The notes beneath the pieces are model-generated. The model was given only the letters and a program-made list of their open reading frames with translations. It ran no database searches and was not told the origin of the DNA. This document shows positions 28,985-40,200 of a stretch of 64,000 bases of DNA, piece after piece (the first letter of the stretch is position 1; each line of letters opens with the position of its first letter). The stretch is from Cercis canadensis. Lineage: Eukaryota > Streptophyta > Magnoliopsida > Fabales > Fabaceae. The translations under genes and the position numbers were made by a program. The DNA is taken from the NCBI GenBank assembly GCA_003255065.1, contig QAOA01000289.1:853805-917804 (forward strand), read 5' to 3'.

Positions 28985-30452
28985 TTTGAACGTCGCTTGA
29001 ACCAGCTGTAACTATTAAGCGATTGGTGGGTGCTAAGATGATAGGAAAAGTTAAGTTGCTAGTGGAGAGGCACTTAGCTTAATAGATAGGTTTATTATTT
29101 ATAATGGGGTTTCTTTCTGAAAGTGGATTCCAGTTATTGAATAGTACCGTAATGGCGTGGTTTTGCGCTCTTTGAATAGGATTCCCGACAGGAAAATTAG
29201 AACCATTGTTGTGCTCCATAGATTCTATATTTATGCGTCCACTAATTTTTTTTAATCTGAAGAGCTTTTTAAATTTTGGCTAAGAAGTAAGAACTTGTTC
29301 TTTTGGAATCATTGTAGCAGTAAAGGTATAAGAGACCCTTTCGGTTAAATGGGTGCTCATCTCTTTCTTGCTTTCACTAAAATAAAGCGGATTCGAAGCA
29401 AGACTTTATTCTTTTTGTCGGCAAGAGATGCTATGGCCAAGCTAGGTTCCATATACATTATCCTCATTGAGATGGTATGATTCACATTTTAGCACTGTAA
29501 CTCCTTTAACAGATTCGAGAATCGTTTAAAGCGTTCAAATTTAGGCATTTACCATCTTGTTTTACCATTGATCAAGAAGAGACTACTTAATATTCCGTGC
29601 TCTTGAAGTAAATAGGTACATTTTTTTTCTCCTATTTTCTTGATGGTTAGGATATGTATTGTCCAAATACAGCTTCTGGATAAAAATTGTGTGACATTTC
29701 TAGACAAAGCATTCGCAAGAGTAATAAAAAGTTTTCCCTTTGATGCAAAATGGTCACATAAGTTGTACCCTGCCTTGATGATCAGTTATCATTTCTTAGT
29801 TTTTTCATACCTTAAGGAAATTCTGTGAAAAGAAAATTACCAAATAAGACAATCATAAGCAAGAAGAAAAGATTACCAAAGAGACAAAAATATTGCGTAG
29901 AGAGAAAAAGGGGATTACAATTTTGGAATGATAGGCATTACAACACAGTAGGGATTAGGGAAGTTGTAACTATATAATGCTAGTGAGAGAAATGAAAAAC
30001 ACAATAACGATAAAAATAAAAAAAATAAAGAAATAAGAATAAGTGAAAGGAGCAAAATTTGCTCCTCTATTTCATCTCTCAACTACTCTTCTAGAAATGC
30101 TTCATTTTTTTTTTTCAAATTTGTTATATAATTTGAAATGCAGTGGCCCCTTTATGCCACTCGCAAATTTGTCTTAGAAAAAAATGAAAAATTAATCAAA
30201 ATAATTAAGTATGCATAATATTTGGAATCACAGTAACTTATCCATGAATGTGCTATCAAGTATCAACCATTGAGTCACTGTATGTCGCATCTATGACCGT
30301 TTTGCCCGTGTAGCTCCAAATATTGGTCATATTTTGCAATCTCTCACTACATAGGACTCATCTCAAAGTTCTTAACAGCACTTCGAGTCAAGCACTATGT
30401 TCCAGTGAGCACTGAGCCACAAGGAGGACAAGAAACAAAAGACTTTACTCAT

Positions 30453-30775
30453 AGCAATCAAAACCCATTCTCATACCATCATGGATTTATACCAATCCTT
30501 CAACGATCAAATGAAAATATATATTCAAGCACAAGCATAGGATACATACTCCCAAACTAGAATACAAAAAGGAAAAACAATGCACTAGTCTACTGTATAT
30601 GCTAGAACTACAAGCAATCAAAATCCTTTCTCAGACCGCTATGGATTCTATGCAATCCTTCAACAATCAAATGAAATATATATATATATATGCACAATCC
30701 ATACGATACATAGTCCCAACCATGAGTATAAACAGAAAGATAAATCGACAAATCAATGCAGTAGCTTACTTCTTC
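30453..30775. repeat. Diverged tandem duplication of about 160 bp
   Basis: Unit 1 (about 30453-30608) and unit 2 (about 30609-30775) share blocks in the same order: AGCAATCAAAA, TCTCA, ATCCTTCAAC(G/A)ATCAAATGAAA, GATACATA and CTCCCAA/TCCCAAC. Many point differences and indels make this a genuine old duplication rather than an assembly join. Confidence 0.65.
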
Positions 30776-30881
30776 GGGATTATAAGTAGATGAACTAAAA
30801 CATGGACGCNGATAAATCGATAAATCAATGCAGTAGCTTACTTCTTCGGGATTATAAGTAGATGAACTAAAACATGGACGC
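30739..30881. repeat. Direct duplication around an N at 30810
   Basis: Bases 30739-30809 and 30811-30881 are 71-bp copies, differing at about one base, split by a single N. Same signature as the other N junctions in this window; most likely an unmerged contig overlap. Confidence 0.85.
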
Positions 30882-30999
30882 TAGATCAGAAAGAAACCAA
30901 GGAAAGGGAGGTGCAAAAAACTAAGCTAGCATGGAATATAGATACTCGGCTCCGGATCGCCTGCAATTTTTTCCCACGCTCATGAGTTCCTACCTACCT

Positions 31000-31023
31000 C
31001 CCCCCCCCCCCCCCCCCCCCCCC
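31000..31023. repeat. Poly-C tract of 24 bases
   Basis: Uninterrupted C run. On the minus strand it would read as poly-glycine at the end of the small secreted-peptide ORF. Runs of this length are error-prone, so neither its length nor the reading frame past it can be trusted. Confidence 0.8.
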
Positions 31024-31221
31024 TCTTTTTCTTATGTAAATTCCAAGCTTTCGGTGGCTGTGATCTGCCAAAAACCTCTTCTGTGATAGGTGCTGGCTGA
31101 GAACTCCTGTTTTATGTGTATTTAAGGCATCCTCAACAGCAGAAGCTGGGGAGGATTGAGACAATAAAAAGAAAGCGACGAGACAGACATACAGGTACAG
31201 TATGCATCTTATCTGGATCAT
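31003..31221 (-). CDS. Possible small secreted peptide, 3' end uncertain
   Basis: From the ATG at 31221 the frame starts with a strong signal peptide (MIQIRCILYLYVCLVAFFLL, cleavage near SSPASA). A hydrophilic part of about 30 residues follows, with SQKRFLADHSHRKLG. It then runs into the poly-C tract, where translation becomes poly-Gly. A GT donor (GGTAGG) lies just beyond the tract, so a further exon is possible; I could not assign one confidently. I do not recognise the family. It is not clearly similar to the secreted protein 2 kb away, though both are minus-strand and have signal peptides. Confidence 0.4.
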
Positions 31222-32232
31222 TTCTGCAGTCTGCTAACTGCTAAGTAAAGCAAGCACTAGGAATCCTGGTGGAATAATGGAAATCTCTGTATCTACCATG
31301 TAAACATAATGCGGAGCTTGTAATATAAGAGCTTTATCATCAAGATAATAACGGCAAATGGGCTCTACAGAATAAAGTAAAATGATAAATGATCGTTATG
31401 CAATGTGTTAGTGTGTAAAATTTAAGCCTCACAACCCATGAGTTATAAGGAGGTCAATTAAAGTATAGGTGGTTGGATATGCCAAGTATACTGACCCTGA
31501 GTGTGAAGTAATTTGTGTTAGTCGTGTGTAAGGAGCATTACCATTCAGCTTACACGACAGAATGGGTAGCTTACCATTGATTGACCTTCTTGGAATATAT
31601 ATTTTGTGGGCAACAGCAGTATAAAACAAGAAAAGGACAAGTCTTTCGCCCGTGGAGGCAAGCAACCTTTTGGGTGGAAATAGGAATATGACCGAAAATA
31701 GAGAGAAGATAATGACTGAATACTAGTGATGATGACTGATAGTGAAGGCGTCAAGTTGGAAAGTAGACACAAACACTGTGGTCTGACTTTCTTCTAATAT
31801 TAACCACAATAATTCAATAACTAAATTATAAGAAGTATTGCTAAATACACAAACCATATGACACAACTACACAGTAGGCATAGTCTGAATTTAATTGTCC
31901 AAACTTGATTTTTTTCCCTTTCAAACTCAAATTATGCCACGATTGCTCAAGTATAACCTACTTCAACTATTATAAGAATCTACATACACGAGCCAACCCA
32001 TCCCGGTAATGCATATCTAGCTTACTGAAATAGAAATGCATCACCAGGCATAACAAACAGCACTTGAATTATGAACCATACAAAGATAAGTATGAAAAGT
32101 TGATATATAATATATATTAAACAGCAACACTCCCTCTTCTCATTTCCGTCTATATCACTTCTTGCTATATGGGATGGGATGGGATAGAGGGGAAAATAAA
32201 ATTCAGCAGGTTACTTACAGATGAATCAATAT
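31222..32232. other. Intergenic region
   Basis: Lies between the MPS1 stop codon (- strand) and the small secreted-peptide ATG, so it holds the MPS1 3' flank and the peptide promoter. AT-rich; no ORF or repeat stands out. Confidence 0.5.
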
Positions 32233-35200
32233 TTAACGGAACAGGCCATTAAACGTATCCGGTTTAAGCTTCAGTGATGAAACCTCGCCCACTTGTTTTG
32301 CTAGTGCACCTGTGACTCGATCCATATAGAGCACATACAGTCCATTTCTGCTTTCCAGGAGTTCTAATCCTTTCCTTGCATGGAGAATTGATGTTACCCA
32401 ATCTTCAAAGAGCACTGTTATGCCATGGTGTACATCAGTTACTTGTTATAGTTAGCAACGGCATTTTCATTTTCGTCAAGACACAGAAATCAAAGATAAC
32501 GAAATATATTAAGAAACAAGAAATAGATCTTTTGGTTGTGTGCACGGAATTATCTTTGTTGAGGATTATAGAAATCAAGGTTCCAGATAACTGGAAATTG
32601 TTGACGATCTTGCAGAGGAAGAATATATAGAGATGTATAATACACATGGGAAGAAATTATGATGCATACTGTTGTCGAAGTCTTCACCTTTGGACCACTC
32701 TAATAAGTAATCGGACACCAAAAACTCAACAAGCTGGATCCTGTCATCCACAAATAAAATCAGATACGTGTATATCTGCTTTCTCTCAACCTGTTCTCAG
32801 CATACATAATCATATCTGGCAACATTCAAGCAGATATATACATACCTATATATATATATATATTTTTTATTTTATTTTTTACTTTAGATAAATCGTTCCT
32901 TTTACCATCAATGAGGCCAACTCTGTAGATTGCCCAGTCAGAAAAGAACCAAAGAAAGCCCTCTTTTTCCATGTGCAAAGCTGGCCATGAACAAAGTGTA
33001 CTTCCACCTCACGAAATATAAATTCAGAAATAATATAGAGGATTTAGAAGTTCCAGATTCCAATAGGAACATTTGAATCTCAATCACAATTTGATGACAG
33101 AAGCCAGGTAAGGAATAAGGCTGTGATGTCCAACAGATATTTTATAATTAACAGTTAATTATGAATATCGAGATTATGATTACTGATGTGTATTTGCAAA
33201 ACTTACATTATGTACATACATTCATGCATGTCAGGAAAACCATCATCAAAAGGATCAGAGAAAAGCAAACGTTCTGCTAGCACTGAAATTCTTTCAGAAA
33301 TTGAAAGTATTGCCCGCTGGCCAATGTAGGGCTCACTTCCAAGCTTACGAATCAAATGCTGAATATGAAACTGTGCATCAGTGTCAGCATGATAGGGCCC
33401 TGAAAGAGAAGGTTTTGAAAAAGAAACCATGAAAAAGAGAACAAAGTTCAATTAATAGAAGAAATAAACAAATATGATATGATGAAACTCTGAAGAACGA
33501 CAATTCCACCCTCATCTGTGAACATATGAATTAATTAATCTCAAATTAGTGATACCGTCTGCTTGCAAGGGAGAAGACATCTGCCTAACCAAACGCGTGA
33601 TTAAGCTGTTGACAATTCCTTCAATGAGTTCCATGTTTCTTCCCTTTGATAAAAGGTTCTTCAATGAACCTTCAGGAAAGATATATGAAGCCTTCAGCAT
33701 GGATATTAAAAAATCAGGAATATACATTGCGGGATACATATGTAAATCAGATGGTGGTGATCCATAACCTAACAAATCTAATTGAAATAAAGTAAGACCA
33801 GAGATAGATAGTAAAATTTAATGCTAATCGCTCATTTAAACTCAAATTGCCGCTGAATGTGGGGAAGGGGTAGCAGTGACCCTGGTAGAATGAAGTTCGA
33901 AAGAGGAGGCTAACTAAAGGCTTTGCATGCCCTACAACTTACAAAGACGTGATTAAGCATTACTGATAGAATGGTGAACTTAAATGGCTTACTATTCCCC
34001 ACCTGCAATTCCATAGGTATAGTTACTCATCCAGTTCAAGAACTTGAAGATGCTAACCATTGGGATTTTCTTTTAGCAGATTTCAAAGTCTCGAGTCCCT
34101 AGATTACTAATTATAGTCTACAATAATATAATATGGTTCTATTCAATAATGCAATGAATTTGTTACAATTCCTTTTGAATGATTTTGCCACCTTATCTAC
34201 TTTATCATTAGGGGAGGACTTACGACCAATCATAAACCTTTTAATTGCCTGTAAATACCATTGGCATCACTAATACATGCTATTGCTGCCATAAAAGTAG
34301 CTAAACTTCAACTTACTCTTTCTCTTCTAGAAGTATTATTTCTCAGTGATACCAAACAAGCTATTGTTACATCCCCATTGACCATGTAGCAGTAGCAACT
34401 CTAAATTTATAGTTAGGTGATACTCATTCGAGGTTGATCACACTCAAAATGTATAGTTGGGATCAGGTCTCTATTAACTATAAGGATGCAATTATGAATG
34501 TCGGAAGTTTTTGTGTCACAGTATTGAACATGAATATAAATTGGAAAGAACAATTATATGATTTCAACCATTAAAACGGGAAAGAGGGAGAAGCAAAGTG
34601 CATGAACTAGTGAATATAGCACGGAGTACCTAAGATGAAATCTACAGCTTGATGCGCCAGGTTTGCAAACTCGGATTCCTCCAACTGCAAAATACAATGA
34701 ATGTGCCACATGATGAAACAAAGTCGACCAACATAGCATATGATAAACATGTTCACTTGCAATAATACGCCAGCATTTCTATAAACTCTAATTGGATTCT
34801 GTTGTTTGAATGTTATATGCATCCTTCTGGCCCAAAATAACTAAAAGATGCAGTATAGCACTCTGACAGGAGAAATTATGTCACAGAGCTCCACAAGAAA
34901 ATCAACGGAGGCCCTAAGCTGCTCTGTTTCATCATCCTCAGTAAAACCTGCAATTTAGTTTCAAAAATAGATTAAATGCATATCTGTTCACTTATATATA
35001 ATCTCACCACAAGCACTCTAACATAAAAGAGCGTCTTATTCTCCTTGTTACCATTCTAATTAGAATCAATGGCTTAAAAGAAAGGGTTCAAATAAGAGCA
35101 CCGGACAGAAAATCTGTAAGAATCAAAGTCCACTCTATCATTCATCGGAAAAATTATCCTGCCACCGCTAGTATTATTGAAATCACTTCTTCTTAAAAGA

Positions 35201-35903
35201 AAATGTGCAGTTGTTTATGTACCTAAACAAGGCCGGTGCTGACTCGAAGAACCTGCTCTTCTCCTCCTTTCCTTAAATCGCACTGGAGAAAATAGATTTT
35301 CAAATATCAGTCGGACATCCAGGGACTTGATTCTATAATGATGATGATGATGATGATGATGAATATGACGATGGAACCTTGTCTGAGAAATCTACGGCGA
35401 AGGACATCTTTGAATCTGCTATCGCAGCTATTTCCATGTCGATTAGGGCTTAATTTCCCCAAATTGTCAAAGAAATAACACTTGCAAGACGCACTCTCTG
35501 GGAAGAGATCACACTGCGAAGCATCTACATTCAAACTCGGAACCAGTTCTCAGTTGTCATTATTAGTGTGCATGTATCTGTTAAATTGCGTGAGTGAGAA
35601 AGATGGAAGTAGAACCTTGAGCTTCCTTTAGATCTTCTCGGAGTCTCAAGAGCTCTTGCTTTCTTTCCTTTGCCTACAATTCCAACACTGAAGATCCATC
35701 AAAATCTGTTTGGCTACCGGGAGAACACAAGAGAACAAACAACGAAGTATCCAACAAACCTTTCGCTTCCAACGGAGAGCATTGGATGGTGAAGGACCGA
35801 GCGTATTAAGATCCTTTCTGTTTTGCTGAGTCTTTGATCGGAGAAGCGAGATTGCTACGGCCAGCTTCAGCGTTTCATCGCTCGCACCACCACTCTCTTG
35901 CAT
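32233..35903 (-). CDS. MPS1: MULTIPOLAR SPINDLE 1 / PRD2-type meiotic protein
   Basis: Plant-specific protein needed for SPO11-dependent meiotic double-strand break formation (PRD2 in Arabidopsis, which I recall as At5g57880) and for spindle organisation. Eleven exons in coding order: 35903-35760, 35673-35616, 35524-35378, 35282-35223, 34947-34868, 34684-34630, 33768-33556, 33399-33220, 32980-32906, about 32744-32670 and 32414-32233; total about 422 residues. Visible landmarks are the Ser/Asp-rich start (MQESGGASDETLKLAVAISL), a short coiled coil (AKERKQELLRLREDLKEAQ), the conserved ASCKCYFFDNLGKLSP and VLRRRFLRQ segments, and the C-terminal FLWFFSDWAIYRVGLID. Every junction is GT-AG except the start of exon 10, which by frame should follow 32745 but has no AG there. 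Low expression outside meiosis is expected from the family. Confidence 0.85.
35338..35361. repeat. ATG/GAT trinucleotide microsatellite
   Basis: About eight repeats of ATG in the MPS1 intron just after exon 3 (minus strand). It is non-coding. Confidence 0.8.
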
Positions 35904-37246
35904 CTTCGATGATGATGAGTCCAAATGAAAAAGGCGGGAAAGCACGGAATGGGGTTTGAGGTTTTCAAACTAATAAATGGCCCACCCCCCGCGGCGGGCG
36001 CGGTAATGGTCCGACATAAGTAGAATTGAAATTATAGAATATATAATTAAAAAAAATGAAAGGCCTTAAATTTTTTTAAAAAAAATTAAATAAATACCTT
36101 TGGACAGGATCCTGGTGCTCAAAGATTAAAATTGGCCACAGAAATTAACAAAAATGAAAAGAAAAAGTCTGAAATAAAAATATATTGATTTCATCCACAA
36201 AGATCACTTTGCGTTGGATTCCTTGGCCGTGTCCAGCAACACTAGGCCTCAAAGAATGTACAAAAAAGTGTACCGGTGAGATAGCCTTCCTCTCCCCTCC
36301 AGTATAAGGCACATTCTAGGAGTTTCTTTTTCCGTTGCTGTTAAAAAGCACATTGAGAATCAATCTCGTAAAGTTTATGAACCTTTGGAACGAACCGAAG
36401 AAGTTAAAAGAACAGGATAAAGATGACGCTGACCTCACGCATCCATTCTCAACCAGCAACTTCATAGAAAATTTGGACATGATTACTACTTCGCCAAGAA
36501 TATTCAAAATGCATAAGGAAAAAGGATTTAAGCTTTGTTATTGCAAAAGAAAATATACAAACCCTTTAAACCAAATTGAGAGATACCCTTTATACAAAGA
36601 CAATGATAGGTTCAGATCACTTTATAATAATAATATACAGCTATAATGTAATTTTATGCTTTTTTTTAATAAAAATTACAGAAATAAAGTTAGACAAAAT
36701 AAAAATTGAAACCAATAAAAACGATAGCTTGACAATAAGCAGCATATGGCCAAGCTCAGGTGCAGCCACAAACAACAGATGAAGGTATATGAGATAGGCA
36801 GAAATCTTACAGAAGTTACTACTGGAAATAACGACAATGATATTTATGAACTGACCAGTTTAAAAATAACTGTCAACAAAATTTAAAAATAAAAACAAAA
36901 ACTAATGGAATACAAAAACATTTGGACCCCCTAATGGGCCACTCTCTTGGAGAAACTTGGCAAATAATTAGCCAACTGGAAAACAAAATCCGTAGCTTTA
37001 TGGTTTTGTTTTGACTCTACCCTCAATAAGCACCCTCTACGACCTCCAAAAAAACAATATACAACTCGATAGAAACACCTGATTCTGGAAGCTCCACTTT
37101 TATAACATACTGTAATACAAAATGCTCTTACTCAAAATGTGGGGGTGAAGGAAAGGGAAGGGAATTTTGAAAATAGTGAAACAAGGCAGAGATGAGATGT
37201 TCATCCAGTTACAGAAATGGTATTCCCACGCAAAGTCATGATAAGA
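35904..37246. other. Intergenic region between two minus-strand genes
   Basis: Contains the short GC-rich MPS1 upstream segment (about 35975-36005, CCCCCCGCGGCGGGCGCGG-like) and the 3' flank of eIF(iso)4G. A 103-codon ORF at 36335-36646 (+) is Lys/Asn-rich with no recognisable domain and is not called. Confidence 0.55.
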
Positions 37247-40200
37247 TCACTTAAACAGACTCTGGCAGGCCTCAACATCAGATGCTTGAGAATCCAACAC
37301 AGCTTGCCCAGATGCCGAACTAATGACCTGTACTGTGGCGTCAAATATTGCTTTCTGGAACCTGTCATCTTCCACCTTGGTCAGGATCTCTCTTACCACC
37401 TTAAAATCCAATACCCCAGCCAAAATCAGTTTCCCAATTATCTCACCAAAATTATTTGGTGCTTTAGGTAAATCTATGCCGATGTCATCCAGCATAGAAG
37501 CATATAGCAAACATCCAGTCCCTATATCTCTAGCTGTAAGAATCTTCTTAATAAAGAGATACTCGAGAAGATTGGCAACAGGCTCAACGCAAGGTGGACT
37601 TTCATCTAGTCCAAGGTAAATGGCTTCCTTAACAACCTCAGGGTAGTAGGCTGGAGATTTTAGTTCCTCTACACACTGTAATGCCTCATCCAAAATCCGA
37701 ACACTAAAATATTCTTCCAGAAGAGAGACAGTTTTACGACGAAGATCTTCAACATTCAACTTTGGAGGAGTTGGAGCCTGCGGCTTCTCAGAGGACACAG
37801 CAGGAACAGCTTTAGCAGGTGCAGGGAATTGAGGTGCAGGCTCAGAACCCGAGCCAAAGTTTGATGGGCGAGCAGAAGGAGTACTACCTCCATGCAATAG
37901 GGCACTGCTCCTTCCACTTATAAGACCACCACTACCTTGAGGTAGGAACTTTGAGTTCAGAGTTGATGCTGATTTAGCAAGTAAAGGAGACTGACCACGT
38001 CCTGCAGATTGGACACCTGCCATGTCTCCTCTTGGCATTAACCGAGCCCTAGGTATCTCCCAGTTGTCATTATCAATTCCAGGCATCCCCGGCATCTTCC
38101 TGGTCCCTGGCATTCCAGGCATCAAACCCCCTGTACCAGGTCGAGCCATGGGGTAGCCCGGGCTGGCATTTCCTTGAATGCCTGAAAGGACACCACGGGT
38201 ATTTCTAATGCTTGCAGTGGCACCTGGACGTAATCCAAGATTTTTTTCGGCCTCAGAATGAATTTCAGTGATGGTTTTGGCTTTCACCTACATGAATCAA
38301 ACACTAATCAATACATGATACAAAACAAAAGAGCATTTAACATAGGTTGGCATAACATATCTTAAAAGATCAGTTAATTTTGTAAGTTTACCTCTTCACG
38401 CCTTGGAACCCAATTATTAGCACGCAAATCAAGAACATCTTTAACCATGAACCTCAACCGTAGTACAAGTTGGGGGTTTGTGCTTAATTCCTTCAATCGG
38501 CTAAAGTACATATCATTTATACGCTGTGATTTTGAGCTTTCATCGAGCTGCTTACCGATAGTGTTGAAAAACTGACATATGGCTTCAACATTTTCCTCTA
38601 CTGGACAGGACTTGCTATCAGGTGGTCCTAAAAGCTCCTGTTCCACATAACAGTCAAACGTGAAGAATAGTAGATATTCAAAACATAATTTAACAGGAAA
38701 TTATTATAGAACAGTCAATGTTCAGATCCAGTGATAACCTGTACAATGTGATGGACAATCTTTTCAGGAACCATCTTCTGCTTTAACAGCTCACCAATTA
38801 AACGGATGTTTCCAAGAGTACGAAGCTTGACCATTCTTTCCTTATCCCTACGCTCTATCTCCTCCTCAGGGGAAGTCATCTGCCTCAATTCTTCCCTAAG
38901 TTTCTCAGCACCTTCAAAAGCCTCCTGGCAGATATTCAACAGTACCCGCTTAAAAGTGATTTCTTTCCCACCAGGTTCTTCAGATGGGAATGGAGGCAGC
39001 TTTTCATTAAGATCAGAACACAGAAGAGCATACATGGGGCAAAATGTGGGTTCCAACACAGCCTTGTCAAAAATAAGTGAAATTACCCCCTGCATTTGCA
39101 AAGCAGAGCAAGCTCAGATAAGAATTAAGATGTGAACAGAAATATATTTAGCCATTAATAATGTAACCTTTAAGATGTCAGCTGATGTAATGCCAGCATC
39201 GATCAATTGACCCTTCAGAAGATCAAACTTCTCAGGAGTCAACTTATTTAGTATCCTGCATTTAAACACAGGATATCATTTAGCAGGCACTACAAAAAGA
39301 AGGAACAGAAAAGCAATAGTTCTTAGAGAAAATAAATCAATAATCTATAAATAGAGCCATAAGGGAAAAAAATCAACTTTGCCACAACATTAATTTCTTT
39401 TTCTTTTTTTCACATTTGAAATGTAATCCACCAAACCAAACTGCTCGTCATTGAAACCTTGTTACATCCAGACATTATTTTCCAAGGACAGTTAGTTAAT
39501 CACTAAGGTTGATGTATGAAAAATCCTATACTTGGCAACCCAGAAAAACCTACCACAGATTAGTGTCAGAAGGACACCCACACTAAATTATTATTAACAA
39601 GTATTAGCAATATATTACCCTTTTACAGTCTTCAAGACACGATCCTTCTCAGACAGACTTCCCTTTCTAGCTGACCACGGCACCTCAGCCTTGACTAGAG
39701 TAGGAGCAGGTCCTCCCTGATTTAGAACAGTAACAGGAATCAGAAATATGATACAACAATGGATCTTTGATCATGCCATTTTCATACATAAATCTATAAA
39801 AATTACTTTTAAACACTTCATCAAGTAATTCTAAGAAGAGATAAAGCTTGAAAAGAACATCAAACTGCAATAATGCATGAGTATAATTACCCTACTCTGA
39901 TATTGCCTTGGCAAATCCAGGCACAAATATTACAATGTTGCCTTCCCTTCCAAATCGATTAATGAAAACCAAAATTCCCCTATCTTTAATATGGACACCT
40001 AATAACATTCACAGATACATTGTTAATTCAGTCGAAACATGAAAAAAGGGCACAGTTCAACTTAGATCCAGTACTCATCAAGAAAGTTCACAACTTCAGT
40101 CAAGATCATCATACAAGTCTTAAGTTAATCCGGATGCACTGCAAGCAGTGGTGGGCATATATAAAATGCACAAGGCTTTACTTATTATAAATATGAGTAT

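Larger units (their letters stand above)
28985..30999. other. Intergenic region with local duplications
   Basis: AT-rich. No gene supported; a 62-codon ORF at 29640-29828 has no features. It contains an old tandem duplication at 30453-30775 and a short N-joined copy at 30739-30881. Confidence 0.55.

Noticed and set aside
36335..36646. 103-codon plus-strand ORF
   Set aside because: Low-complexity Lys/Asn content, no domain; lies in the eIF(iso)4G 3' flank region.
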